Source: Panulirus ornatus (Eukaryota > Arthropoda > Malacostraca > Decapoda > Palinuridae). Taken from it: DNA of 64,000 nucleotides. Below the pieces are notes generated by a model. The model did no database searches. It was not told the origin of the DNA and worked only from the letters and a program-made list of their open reading frames with translations. Positions 1 to 11,589 of this stretch are shown one piece after another; positions within the stretch are counted from its first letter, which is position 1; each line of letters starts with the position of its first letter. The stretch spans positions 12,409,518 to 12,473,517 of the forward strand of contig NC_092236.1 of NCBI RefSeq assembly GCF_036320965.1. The letters are read 5' to 3'. Both the position numbers and the translations under genes were made by a program.

Positions 1-423
1 GATCGTGGGAAGGACACCAACTCAACAGGGTCGGGCGCGACGATGACGCAGGAGGAGCCACTGGCCAGCCACGAGTCCGAGGATGAGATCGACGTGCAGG
101 ACGATACCACAGGAGGCGAGGAAGGTGTTGAGGTGAGGAGCGGCGAGGAGCCGATGCCCTCCCCGAGTCCAACACAGCTGTCGCAACCGGCCGAGCCGTC
201 GTCGGCTCCCTCGCCTGACCCTCGCCGTTACGACTCCCTCTACGACAGCATCCACGCTCACGCTGCGGCCATGTCCAACCTACACGTTCCTACCCCTCCT
301 GTGACTTCGTCAGGTGGGTCCTCAATGTTCTCGGGGCAGTACCAGCACGTGCCCCTCTCCGCTGCCCTCCTCACCAAACTCCCTCCTGACGCGGAGCATC
401 TCTACAGACCATACGTCTCGTGA
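1..423 (+). CDS. Terminal coding exon of an unrecognised, transcription-factor-like protein (5' partial)
   Basis: The frame is open from the first base to the TGA at 421-423, about 140 codons. The first ATG (43) is probably not the real start, because the frame continues upstream out of the window. Codon use is strongly biased to C or G in third position, unlike the flanking DNA. The tail has an acidic stretch (ESEDEIDVQDD), then a Glu/Gly segment, then a Pro/Ser-rich segment (PSPSPTQ...SSAPSPDP), a Tyr-containing segment (RRYDSLYDSIHAHAAAMSN) and ends LYRPYVS. No zinc finger, homeodomain or other DNA-binding fold lies in the visible part. Acidic plus Pro/Ser-rich low-complexity C-termini are common in homeodomain and other transcription factors, so that class is an inference and not a recognition. 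A splice acceptor may lie just outside the window or at the weak AG near 51. Confidence is high that this is coding and low on identity. Confidence 0.75.
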   Translation, partial: DRGKDTNSTGSGATMTQEEPLASHESEDEIDVQDDTTGGEEGVEVRSGEEPMPSPSPTQLSQPAEPSSAPSPDPRRYDSLYDSIHAHAAAMSNLHVPTPPVTSSGGSSMFSGQYQHVPLSAALLTKLPPDAEHLYRPYVS

Positions 424-2060
424 GGCACACTGAAGTAGCCTCTCAGATCCTCTTACTGCACCACGAGCGCCTCCACAGCAAACCCTCCGGCCAGGATCCA
501 CAATAGACATTCGTAAGGTTCCCCAAAGGACGAAGAACCTGATGCCCCGTCCTCCTATAACCCATGAGGGAAACTGGCCTCACCTGGGGCATTCCCACCC
601 AGGGTCCGCATGGGATATGGTCGAGGGTTCACATCTCCCACGACCCGTAGGAGGAATCACAAAGGGATTCACAGGGGATAAATGATCCAGGATTCACTCC
701 AGCAAGACTGACAAAAGTGGGAGGCTCACCGTGCCTCTTGTGATGTGAGAACACATAGCGGCGTTACCTGTGTCCAACTGGTACGTGAACTAGCTGCGTG
801 AAGCATGAATAAGAAATGAAACTGATTCACAGTGACAATCTGCGTTATCCATCCAACACAGGAACCTCAACTTCACCCAGATTCTGACACAGTGAAGGCT
901 GATGATGATACTGTGTCCTAAGAATCATAAGATTCCTCTGGAGGCTAAGACTCCTAAGATTCACCGTAGGATGGATGATGGATCCGCAAACACTACGGTG
1001 AAGGTTCCAATACCCTGTTAGGGGCGAGGTGTGTGTATGTGTGTGCGCAAAGTGTGGTGGCTACGAGCTCCTTGAAGCTCACCATCGGTCCTACAGTTTC
1101 CTAAAAAAAAAAACGTCTGTGTCTACCGTCTTGTCACTTTCCCGCTCGTGATATAAGTAGTTATGTCTCTCTTGTAGTGGTAGCCACACTGCTTCATAAT
1201 GTTACATTAAAAAAAAATATATATATACAATAAAAAAAGTCATCAAGTATCACTTTGAAATTTGCACTAGCCAAGAACGCACGTCTATTTCAATCCACAT
1301 AAATGATCATTTTAAAGACGAGGAGGGGATGGGCCTGAAGGTAAGGGTGCTCTGGGCCTGAAGGTAAGGGTGCTCTAAGCCTGAAGGTAAGGGTGCTCTA
1401 AGCCTGAAGGTAAGGGTGCTCTGGGCCTGAAGGTAAGGGTACTCTGGGCCTGAAGGTAAGGGTGCTCTAGGCCTGAAGGTAAGGGTGCTCTGGGCCTGAA
1501 GGTAAGGGTACTCTGGGCCTGAAGGTAAGGGTGCTCTGGGCCTGAAGGTAAGGGTGCTCTGGGCCTGAAGGTAAGGGTGCTCTGGGCCTGAAGGTAAGGG
1601 TCCTCTGGGCCTGAAGGTAAGGGTGCTCTGGGCCTGAAGGTAAGGGTGCTCTGGGCCTGAAGGTAAGGGTGCTCTGGGCCTGAAGGTAAGGGTGCTCTGG
1701 GCCTGAAGGTAAGGGTGCTCTGGGCCTGAAGGTAAGGGTGCTCTGGGCCTAAAGGTAAGGGTGCTCTGGGCCTGAAGGTAAGGGTGCTCTGGGCCTGAAG
1801 GTAAGGGTGCTCTGGGCCTGAAGGTAAGGGTGCTCTGGGCCTAAAGGTAAGGGTGCTCTGGGCCTAAAGGTAAGGGTGCTCTGGGCCTGAAGGTAAGGGT
1901 GCTCTGGGCCTGAAGGTAAGGGTGCTCTGGGCCTGAGGGACAGTATGGGGTTGGGCTTGTATGTGAGGGTGGGCTTAGTCTCATTCCTAATCATGTTGTT
2001 TCATCTTTAGTTTGTCGTTTGTTGTTCTGTCATACGCCATCACTTTCTCAATAAAACTTG
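424..2060 (+). other. Probable 3' untranslated region with two candidate poly(A) signals
   Basis: No open frame of note follows the stop at 421-423. AATAAA occurs at 1229-1234 and again at 2050-2055. The second is followed by a T/G-rich stretch (ACTTGTCTTT), the usual layout of a cleavage site. If the distal signal is used, the 23-bp minisatellite at 1331-1936 lies inside the 3' UTR. Which signal is used cannot be decided from sequence alone. Confidence 0.4.
1331..1936 (+). repeat. 23-bp minisatellite, about 26 copies
   Basis: The unit GGGCCTGAAGGTAAGGGTGC plus TCT repeats with an exact 23-bp step from 1331 to 1928 and a partial copy to 1936. Substitutions are few (GGG to TAA between units, GTGC to GTAC or GTCC, CTGAAG to CTAAAG), so the array is young or homogenised. 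The minus strand has a frame through it (repeated PLPSGPEHPYLQAQST-like text), which is an artefact of repetition. Confidence 0.97.
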
Positions 2061-2864
2061 TCTTTACCAAATGTCCAGATTCTCCCAGTGGTCTTGCTGT
2101 AGACTAAGTGGCAATGTCTCAAGTCGAACAGGTGTTTCCTTTGCAGTTAATTTATCACTGAGGGTTCTGGATTAACCTCTCCACACATGCGCGCCCCCAG
2201 GCAGCGTCAAGCAGAGGGGAGGGCCAGGCAGTCTCCGTGTATTCTGTATAAACCGCTAGACTTTAAGGCTTCCCTTCTATTTTGATACAGTGATACAACC
2301 ACAAGTTACAGTCAAGCAGGTACAGTCAGTGGTGCTACCTTCCTGTGGATGCAGTGTCTCTCGAACGAACCAGTCCAGAAGAGAACTGTACCTTACATGT
2401 TGTTCCTTAGGCAGATGAAGCCCTTCTTTACCCTTATCCTCTCATACTAATATAAAGAAATTCACTTGTACCGAGTCGTTTCCTTGACCTTAACACACTC
2501 ACTACCTGACGCCAGGGAACATAATATTCTGAGACACAGGTCCTTATACATTGTTACGAGAAAGAGAAAAAAAAAGGAGCCACTTAATACCCTTAAGATG
2601 AGAAAGCATTATCTAAAAGAAATTCTGGAGATACACTTTCAAATGGGAGTCCAGTGTGTAAAAGTTCTGACGCTAAGTAAAACCACTGGTGTTAGATACT
2701 GGAATCACCTGACCACAATAACAAGTGGATGGATGAGGATGTGAGGGGGTTATCAACCGGTGACCAGTGGCACACCTAGGGGGAGCACAGGAGCACCCAA
2801 CTCTGCCAGCTCTATTGAGATGTTAGAAAAAGACTTTTGTATATCTACAAGTATCAACAAGAAT

Positions 2865-2876
<12 letters not shown>

Positions 2877-2936
<60 letters not shown>
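2877..2936. repeat. (TA)n microsatellite
   Basis: About 30 uninterrupted AT dinucleotides. It abuts the 3' end of the minus-strand SINE copy that begins at 2941, so it is probably that element's tail. Confidence 0.98.
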
Positions 2937-2938
<2 letters not shown>

Positions 2939-2940
2939 TA

Positions 2941-3057
2941 CCTTCCAACAGCCAAGACTCGAACCCAGGACCTTTTGCGTGGTAGTCGAGAACGCTAACC
3001 GCACGGCTATGATCGCCCCTAACAGGGAAATGACCATTCGATTACAAGTAATCGAAT
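2941..3057 (-). mobile_element. tRNA-derived SINE, left (minus) copy of a head-to-head pair
   Basis: On the minus strand the sequence contains GGTCCTGGGTTCGAGTC, a good RNA polymerase III B box (GGTTCGAGT, 2957-2965). It is preceded by an A-box-like stretch TAGCCGTGCGGTTAGCG and a hairpin-like CTCGACTACCACGC. This order resembles a tRNA body. Its 3' end runs into the (TA)n block at 2877-2936. It is about 90% alike to the plus-strand copy at 3101-3214. No intact tRNA is claimed: the D and acceptor stems are not clean. Confidence 0.75.
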
Positions 3058-3100
3058 AGGATTTGACCGGTCTTGACCCCATTGCTCATGAATGCGAGAC

Positions 3101-3214
3101 AAAGGGTATTCGATTTCTTGTGATAGAATAGTCATTTCCCTATTTGGGGCGATCATTCCCGTAGGGTTAGCGTTTTCGACTACCACGCAAAAGGTCCTGG
3201 GTTCGAGCCCAAAG
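3101..3214 (+). mobile_element. tRNA-derived SINE, right (plus) copy of a head-to-head pair
   Basis: This is the same element as the minus copy at 2941-3057 in inverted orientation, with a spacer of about 45 bases. It holds the B box GGTTCGAGCC (3200-3209) after GGTTAGCGTTTTCGACTACC. Its 3' end passes directly into (TG)n(TA)n, so both copies carry a dinucleotide tail. The arrangement would let a transcript fold into a long hairpin. Confidence 0.75.
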
Positions 3215-3215
3215 T

Positions 3216-3330
<115 letters not shown>

Positions 3331-4260
3331 CATTGTACCAGCAATACTGAATAAACATAAAAACTTTGTGTTCACTTAAACCTCTCCAATAAAAAAAACA
3401 AGGACAGTTGTCTTGAAATACACGAGATACAATCTCGTTCCTGAATTTTAAGTTACTGTACGATTCCATCACATCCACTGGTTATGACCAATGGAGACAC
3501 TTACTTCAAATCGTTAATTTCTAAAGTGATAATCTATGAGTTTAACTCCGTATTGATATTATGAACCACTGTTCAGTAATTTTGTTTTGAAGTGTTGCTA
3601 TAGTGTTTGGAGAACACAAAAAACATTTGCAGGGCATTATTTGGAGTACCCTACTTCACTGAACGATACTACATAAGGCTGACGGCACTATTTCAAGGAG
3701 AATGTGCCTTTACTAGAAGTGAAATTTAAAAATTAGCATTTAAAATATCAAATGAACTTGTGAAAGTTAGACCTAGTCTCCCTTGCCGTTAAGATTCGTC
3801 TCGATTAATTTTCTAGTTGAAATATACGTCGCAACAGTAGGGTGAGCAGCGCCAAAATGGTGTCGGATGTCAACAAACAGACCACACTGGCGAGCGAGCG
3901 GCCATGCGATCCTCAGAAACAGATGAATTATAATTATACTGGTACACTTCTACGTCATTTAGGCAACTAGGTGTGGTGTCTATTAGTTCTGTTGCTATTT
4001 AACAGGTGTATTACCTGCGCTTAAATTAATCATTCCTCCACATATTCTCCAATGTACATAACCCTCACCACTATCGCATACTTTAATTCTGTTCACTTAA
4101 ATACGATGCTCCAAACAAAGCAATACAACTTTCAATCCATTCTCTAAACACTACACAAGCAATGAAGAACACACTCGACCAAAACTCAAAGCTAATAGCG
4201 ATGCGGAACTACACAGTCAACACAAAATATAAACCAAAAGACAAGAGCGTCATCAATGTG

Positions 4261-4263
<3 letters not shown>
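3331..4263. other. Non-coding stretch, no gene seen
   Basis: AT-rich sequence with no long frame, no tandem repeat and no recognised element. A small CpG-containing patch at 3830-3920 includes CGCCAAAATGGTG, a weak YY1-like site, but this is not enough to call a promoter. Confidence 0.5.

Positions 4264-4320
<57 letters not shown>
4264..4320. repeat. (GA)n microsatellite
   Basis: About 28 uninterrupted AG units. The short frames with RERERE or LSLSLS text are artefacts. Confidence 0.98.
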
Positions 4321-4323
<3 letters not shown>

Positions 4324-4583
4324 ATGGCGCTATCACCATTATTTCCCCTAATGCTATTCATCAAGGGGGAAGCAAAAGAACGCATATAGGTTATTGGATG
4401 CAATGGTTATCACCGGTTAGTCATTAAGCCAAGGTCCGTATCATAAGACGTAGAAAGTGTAGAAATTAAGCACCATACACACCGAACAGACCAAGGAGAA
4501 TGAACACAGCGGCCGCGGCTGAGCCAATGATGGTATTACTGACATCTATCGGAGAGAAAATTGTCACGAAGATTAGCACCGAA

Positions 4584-4586
<3 letters not shown>

Positions 4587-4665
<79 letters not shown>
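4587..4665. repeat. (TA)n microsatellite
   Basis: About 39 uninterrupted TA units. No recognisable element is attached on either side. Confidence 0.98.
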
Positions 4666-4669
<4 letters not shown>

Positions 4670-5145
4670 ATAAACTTGGAGACCAAGTGTTCTGTTCAAA
4701 TGTTCAGTGAATCAGTATCATGAATGTGTGAAAATTCATTTACAAGCAGTATTTTCTGTAGACTAAGTCCAAATAATTATTTGCTCATTTGCTCATTATT
4801 TTTTTCCTTTTTGCCGTGTATATCCACTTCTTACCAACACTATCATTTGCTTATTTACGAACCTGGCTATTCTCCCACAATTAAACAGGAGTTAGCACAC
4901 GTAAAACCAAAGAATAACCCTCATATTGTAACATTTAATTGAATTTTTTTCCCAAATTTCTAATATTCAACAGATATTCTAATACAGCGACTTATCAGCC
5001 TATCATACCTTAACCCTGCGAGAATGTTAATACCACACTTGGACAAGCGAGTATGATACATAGCCTGGTCCTTGACATTATCATCATGGAATAAGGTCAA
5101 AGCATAACCCCAGGTCTTCATTCGAGCCACGTATGGCCACATCCA

Positions 5146-5600
5146 TATTCAAGCCAGCCATGACCCCAGACCCTCATACGAGCCAGGCATGATCCCAGAT
5201 CATACGAGCCAGGCATGATCCCATGTCATACGAACCAGGCATGATCCCATGTCATACGAACCAGGCATGATCCCAGATCATACGAGCCAGGCATTATACC
5301 AGATCATACGAGCCAGGCATGATCCCAGATCATACGAGCCAGGCATGATCCCAGACCGTACGAGCCAGGAATGATCCCAGATCATACGAGGCAGGCATGA
5401 TCCCAGATCATACGAGGCAAGCATGGTCCCAGATCATACGAGGCAGGCATGATCCCAGATCATACGAGCCAGGCATGATCCCAGATCATACGAGCCGGGC
5501 ATGATCCCCAGATCATACGAGCCAGGCATGATCCCCAGATCATACGAGGCAGGCATGATCCCAGATCATACGAGCCAGGCGTGACTACCAAGTCATACAT
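5146..5600 (+). repeat. 26-bp minisatellite (CATACGAGCCAGGCATGATC family)
   Basis: The unit is AGATCATACGAGCCAGGCAT plus GATCCC. It repeats with a 26-bp step (for example AGCC at 5181 and 5207) for about 17 copies, with one-base indels and more diverged copies at both edges (5100-5160 and 5600-5665). GATC occurs twice in most units. Confidence 0.92.
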
Positions 5601-5789
5601 AAGCCGGACAAGAGGCCCGGTATCCTCATGCGAGAGCCAGGCATGATGTAAGGTCCCCCGTCCGAACTCACGCAGCGCGTACATCACCTCATACTGACAG
5701 GGGCCATCAGACACTTCGTGAGTGGTGTTACGTCGCCAGCCTTACCTAATACTGTCCCCTCGTTGACCTGCATGCTAAAGCTGAGCCTG

Positions 5790-5796
5790 ATATATA

Positions 5797-5870
<74 letters not shown>
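5790..5870. repeat. (TA)n microsatellite
   Basis: About 40 TA units with one TT interruption near its start. Confidence 0.98.
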
Positions 5871-5872
<2 letters not shown>

Positions 5873-6418
5873 CCCCGCTCCTCCGCATCCTCTCCACGCT
5901 CCTTGATATTCAAGAAGTTATTCGTTTTCTCTTAAACCCCCCAAAATGGACTGAAACATGCACACACACACAAAATGGTCAGAGATATTCTCACATCAGC
6001 CAGCTAGTAGCAATAGTTCAGGCCGAGAATATATCCATAGTGGTGAAAACTCCTTGAGATTATGTCCCCTTGAAGACATGACTGTGCCGGCACCCTTGGG
6101 GAGGATGGAGTGGCTGGGCGGGACCCTTAAGAATTAGGGCTAAGGCCAGACCATCAACTTACCCATGGGTCTTCAGAGTCGTGCTCAAAGGGCTGTGTAT
6201 GTCGTAGTGGCATTGCGTTTATTTGTTTGTTTTTGCTGCTGCTCTTTCTTCTATTCTTATTACTATCGTTACTCACGTGCTATTAAGTTTAGTTCATTTT
6301 GGCGCGGTAATCTTAAACAAATAAGTAGGGTTTTTTTTTTTACTACATATACGTATATACCCATAAGGAACTTACACTCGGAGCCCCACCTTCCCATCCT
6401 AGGAAATCACTCTAACTT

Positions 6419-6423
<5 letters not shown>

Positions 6424-6463
<40 letters not shown>
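6424..6463. repeat. (GT)n microsatellite
   Basis: Twenty uninterrupted GT units. Confidence 0.97.
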
Positions 6464-6464
<1 letters not shown>

Positions 6465-6582
6465 GATACATACTAGGAAGTAAAACACTCGGTACTCATC
6501 TTCAAGGTTGAGAGACAGGGCAACACGTGTGTAAAAGACTATCGGTAACACGCAAACAATAATTATTTATAGAAATAACACG

Positions 6583-6592
6583 TACACACACA

Positions 6593-6660
<68 letters not shown>
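6583..6660. repeat. (CA)n(TC)n compound microsatellite
   Basis: About nine CA units pass directly into about 29 TC units. A diverged family-A SINE begins some 50 bases downstream. Confidence 0.97.
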
Positions 6661-6662
<2 letters not shown>

Positions 6663-6712
6663 ACAACACATCGTAAGCATTCGTAAATACTCTCTCGCCA
6701 GAGCGGAAGCAG

Positions 6713-7028
<316 letters not shown>

Positions 7029-7304
7029 TAATTTTTCAGTATGTGGCATACCTAAAGATCTCGAGTTAACTAAAATGAGCTAAAAACTGCATAAATGAAC
7101 TTTTCCAACGTCTGTATGAAAGTGGGCTGCTGGATGTAATGGTTAGTCCACTGCCAGCGGCCCTTACGTCAGCATCCGTGACAGACACGTCACATATAAA
7201 CAGACCGTGACCTTTTCTTTTTCTGAAAACGGAATAACAAACAGCATGTACATACGCCTCTCACGTTACAATAATGAAAACAAAATATTTAACTCAAAGC
7301 AGTT

Positions 7305-8414
7305 GATCAATTCAACTTGCGAATATCAGATAATCAAATCAACTTACGAATATCAGATAATCAATTCAACTTGCGAATATCAGATAATCAAATCAACTTA
7401 CGAATATCAGATAATCAATTCAACTTACGAATATCAGATAATCAAATCAACTTACGAATATCAGATAATCAATTCAACTTACGAATATCAGATTATCAAA
7501 TCAACTTACGAATATCAGATAATCAATTCAACTTACGAATATCAGATAATCAAATCAACTTACGAATATCAGATAATCAATTCAACTTACGAATATCAGA
7601 TAATCAATTCAACTTACGAATATCAGATAATCAATTCAACTTACGAATATCAGATAATCAATTCAACTTACGAATATCAGATAATCAATTCAACTTACGA
7701 ATATCAGATAATTCAACTTACGAATATCAGATAATCGATTCAACTTACGAATATCAGATAATCAATTCAACTTACGAATATCAGATAATCAATTCAACTT
7801 ACGAATATCAGATAATCAATTCAACTTACGAATATCAGATTATCAATTCAACTTACAAATATCAGATAATCAATTCAACTTACGAATATCAGATTATCAA
7901 TTCAACTTACGAATATCAGATAATCAATTCAGCTTACGAATATCAGATTATCAATTCAATTTACCAGTATCAGATAATCAATTCAACTTACGAATATCAG
8001 ATAATTAATTCAACTTACGAATATCAGATAATCAATTCAACTTACGAATATCAGATAATCAATTCAGCTTACGAATATCAGATAATCAATTCAACTTACG
8101 AATATCAGATAATCAATTCAACTTACGAATATCAGATAATCAATTCAACTTACGAATATCAGATAATCAATTCAACTTACGAATATCAAATAATCAATTC
8201 AACTTACGAATATCAGATAATCAATTCAACTTACGAATATCAGATAATCAATTCAACTTACGAATATCAGATAATTAATTCAACTTACGAATATCAGATA
8301 ATCAATTCAACTTACGAATATTAGATAATCAATTCAACTTACGAATATTAGATAATCAATTCAACTTACAAATATCAGATAATCAATTCAACTTACGAAT
8401 ATCAGATAATCAAT
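7305..8414 (+). repeat. 27-bp minisatellite, about 41 copies
   Basis: The unit is AATTCAACTTACGAATATCA plus GATAATC. In the left part (about 7330-7600) units alternate AAATC and AATTC, giving a 54-bp dimer; the rest is monomeric. One unit near 7707 is shortened by three bases. Because 27 is divisible by three, two overlapping frames stay open (repeats of NSTYEYQII and FNLRISDNQ) for up to 335 codons. These are not genes: there is no codon bias, and both frames are equally open. Confidence 0.97.
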
Positions 8415-8570
8415 TACGCATTTGATTTGTGTTAAGTCACATGACTAAGATCTGTCCGTTACTCACACTCCTACAACTTCTGAATTTCGGATGTGTGTAA
8501 CGTTAGCTTTGTGCGACGTAACGACGTTACGAGATCATGGTTATCGCTCTTGTTTACATCAACGTCTCCA

Positions 8571-9110
8571 GATGATATACGCTCAGGACGAAGCGTCTAA
8601 ACTGCCTTACGCTCAGTATGAACTTTCTACGTTGTCTTATGCTAGGTAATGAACTTTCTACGCTGCCTTGCTATCAGTATTAACCTTCATGAAGCGTCTA
8701 AACTGCCTTACGCTCAGTATGAAGCGTCTAAACTGCCTTACGCTCAGTATGAAGCGTCTAAACTGCCTTACGCTCAGTATGAAGTGTCTAAACTGCCTTA
8801 CGCTCAGTATGAAGCGTCTAAACTGCCTTACGCTCAGTATGAAGCGTCTAAACTGCCTTACGCTCAGTATGAAGCGTCTAAACTGCCTTACGCTCAGTAT
8901 GAAGCGTCTAAACTGCCTTACTCTCAGTATGAAGCGTCTAAACTGCCTTACTCTCAGTATGAAACGTCTAAACTGCCTTACGCTCAGTATGAAGCGTCTA
9001 AACTGCCTTACGCTTAGTATGAACCTTCTACGCTGTCTTAGGCAAAGTAATGAACTTTCTAAGCTGCCTTGCGATCATTATTAACCTTCAACACTGTCTA
9101 CCGCACACAG
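8571..9110 (+). repeat. 30-bp minisatellite with decayed edges
   Basis: Eleven near-identical 30-bp units (GAAGCGTCTAAACTGCCTTA plus CGCTCAGTAT) lie at 8690-9019. They are flanked on both sides by degenerate copies of the same unit (GAACTTTCTACGCTGTCTTA types at 8600-8690 and 9019-9110). The homogeneous core with diverged edges is typical of unequal exchange. The frames with repeated EASKLPYAQY or MKRLNCLTLS are artefacts of the multiple-of-three period. Confidence 0.96.
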
Positions 9111-9761
9111 TGTGAACCATCTCTACACTGACGTGCACTCCGTACTAACCCACACTGCCATACCTTCAATATAAACCTTCTACACTGCAAACCAACAACA
9201 GAGGATGAATGACACTGAATCCTGTCATAAATGTGCGAACAACTATTGGCGCACATGACGGTAAACTTTACCTTGCTATCCTGTGGAGTTCGGTGCCGCG
9301 CTACACCACACTACGCTGTGGACCAGAAATTTCTGTGCACTGAGATAGAACACCTGCTCGCCAAAGGGTGAAGAGCGACGAGAATTTGCCCTTAAGCAGG
9401 GCCTGCGCGTAACGTTCACCACAGGAATACCTAAGACTTACGAACAGAGTCAACTGCTACATGTCGAGTGTTAAGTGTAAGACGGACGGAGCGCGCGCGC
9501 GTGTGCGTCTGTGTGGACCGGATGCCAAGCAAACCAAAGAGAAAAAGAGGTAGCAGACTGGACCAAGGAAGTGAAATCGACAGCCACCAAAGTGCCGCCT
9601 CACTGCGCCACCGTCGCTAAACCCTCCCGGACAACACCTCCCTAATCGGTGGCTCTGCAAGGCGAGCAACTGCAACGCGTCGCCTCTACAGGAGACGTGC
9701 GGGGAACACGTCCCTGTGACCTGCGCGTACCACACGTCACGTGTATGGAGAAATCTACGTC

Positions 9762-11067
9762 CCATGTCTACTTGTGGTACCTCACCGTCAACGTGTGGTA
9801 CCTCATGTCTACTTGTGTTACCTCACCGTCAACTTGTGGTACCTCACGTCTACTTGTGGTACCTCACGTCTATTTGTGGTACCTTACGTCTACTTGTGGT
9901 ACCTCACGTCTATTTGTGGTACCTCACGTCTACTTGTGGAACCTCACGTCTACTTGTGGTACCTCACGTCTATTTGTGGTACCTCACGTCAACGTGTGGT
10001 ACCTCACGTCTACTTGTGGTACCTCACGTCTATTTGTGGCACCTCACGTCAACGTGTGGTACCTCATGTCAACTTGTGGTACCTCACCGTCAACTTGTGG
10101 TACCTCACGTCAACTTGTGGTACCTCACCGTCAACTTGTGGTACCTCACGTCTACTTGTGGTACCTCACGTCTATTTGTGGTACCTCACGTCTATTTGTG
10201 GTACCTCACGTCTACTTGTGGTACCTCACGTCTACTTGTGGTACCTCACGTCTATTTGTGGTACCTCACGTCAACGTGTGGTACCTCACGTCTACTTGTG
10301 GTACCTCACGTCTATTTGTGGCACCTCACGCCAACTTGTGGTACCTCACCGTCAACTTGTGGTACCTCACGTCTACTTGTGGTACCTCACGTCTACTTGT
10401 GGTACCTCACGTCTACTTGTGGTACCTCACGTCTATTTGTGGTACCTCACGTCTACTTGTGGTACCTCACGTCAACTTGTGGCACCTCACGTCAACTTGT
10501 GGTACCTCACGTCAACTTGTGGCACCTCACGTCAACTTGTGGTACCTCACGTCAACTTGTGGTACCTCACCGTCAACTTGTGGAACCTCACGTCAACTTG
10601 TGGTACCTCACGTCAACTTGTGGTACCTCACGTCTACTTGTGGTACCTCACGTCAACTAGTGGAACCTCACGTCAACTTGTGGTACCTCACGTCAACTTG
10701 TGGTACCTCACCGTCAACTTGTGGTACCTCACGTCAACTTGTGGTACCTCACCGTCAACTTGTGGTACCTCACGTCTACTTGTGGTACCTCACGTCAACT
10801 TGTGGTACCTCACCGTCAACTTGTGGTACCTCACGTCAGCTTGTGGTACCTCACGTCTATTTGTGGTACCTCACCGTCAACTTGTGGTACCTCACGTCAG
10901 CTTGTGGTACCTCACGTCTACTTGTGTTACCTCACCGTCAACTTGTGGTACCTCACGTCTACTTGTGGAACCTCACGTCAACTTGTGGTACCTCACCGTC
11001 AACTTGTGGTACCTCACCGTCAACTTGTGGCACCTCACCGTCAACCTGTGGTACCTCACGTCTACTT
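9762..11067 (+). repeat. 20/21-bp minisatellite, about 64 copies (GGTACC in nearly every unit)
   Basis: The unit is TACTTGTGGTACCTCACGTC (20 bp). A 21-bp variant has one extra C (CACCGTC). Left-half units mostly read TCTACTTGTGG or TCTATTTGTGG and right-half units TCAACTTGTGG. A run of distinct variants near 9960-10060 recurs in the same order near 10250-10340, showing block duplication of about 280 bp. All three forward frames carry long open stretches (up to 478 codons), which are artefacts. Nearly every unit holds the palindrome GGTACC. Confidence 0.97.
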
Positions 11068-11459
11068 ATGAACAGAAGAAGATGAAAGTCATACTAAACA
11101 AATCTAATAACCTCCTCAAAAGTAGACGGAAATAAGTACTTCCCTGACCAGATAATTATAATCAAACCTCATGAATGGAAAGATCGAAAGACGTTTCGAC
11201 GTAAAACCTCCCCCCCCAAAAAAATATATATTCAACATATTACGGGACATGACGACAGAGCGGTGATGATAACACATATATAATTTTTTTTTTTTTTTGT
11301 TCTTTTATTTTACAAGTGTGATAGAAATGTGAGCTGGACGTCCAACAGGTCCGACATAATTGGTACAATTTGCAATGAAAAATAAAGGTCATGTTAACAG
11401 GGACTCTGTATTGCTTTTCTCTTTTATAAATATCAGGTCGTCACAACAAACAAGGCCTG

Positions 11460-11460
11460 T

Positions 11461-11486
<26 letters not shown>
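11460..11486. repeat. (CA)n microsatellite
   Basis: Thirteen AC units. Confidence 0.95.
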
Positions 11487-11492
<6 letters not shown>

Positions 11493-11589
11493 ATACATAT
11501 AAAAATCTCGAAATTATTTCCAGTAATTGTGTGACATTTGATGTTAATCAGACCATAGGGTGATGCGTCATGTACCCCTTGGTGGGCGT

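Noticed and set aside
2941..3214. Functional tRNA genes
   Set aside because: The B box is good but the acceptor and D stems do not pair cleanly, and the copies are followed by dinucleotide tails, as in SINEs.
5146..5600. CRISPR-like appearance of the regular 26-bp repeats
   Set aside because: There are no unique spacers between units; this is a direct tandem minisatellite in a eukaryotic context.
7317..8324. A 335-codon frame with a nine-residue repeat (NSTYEYQII / FNLRISDNQ), at first sight a structural repeat protein
   Set aside because: It lies wholly in a 27-bp DNA array; two frames are open over the same bases, synonymous and non-synonymous variation look alike, and there is no promoter or splice context.
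9649..11135. Three overlapping frames of 314-478 codons
   Set aside because: All come from the 20/21-bp GGTACC array in three phases; simultaneous openness in every forward frame excludes a real protein.
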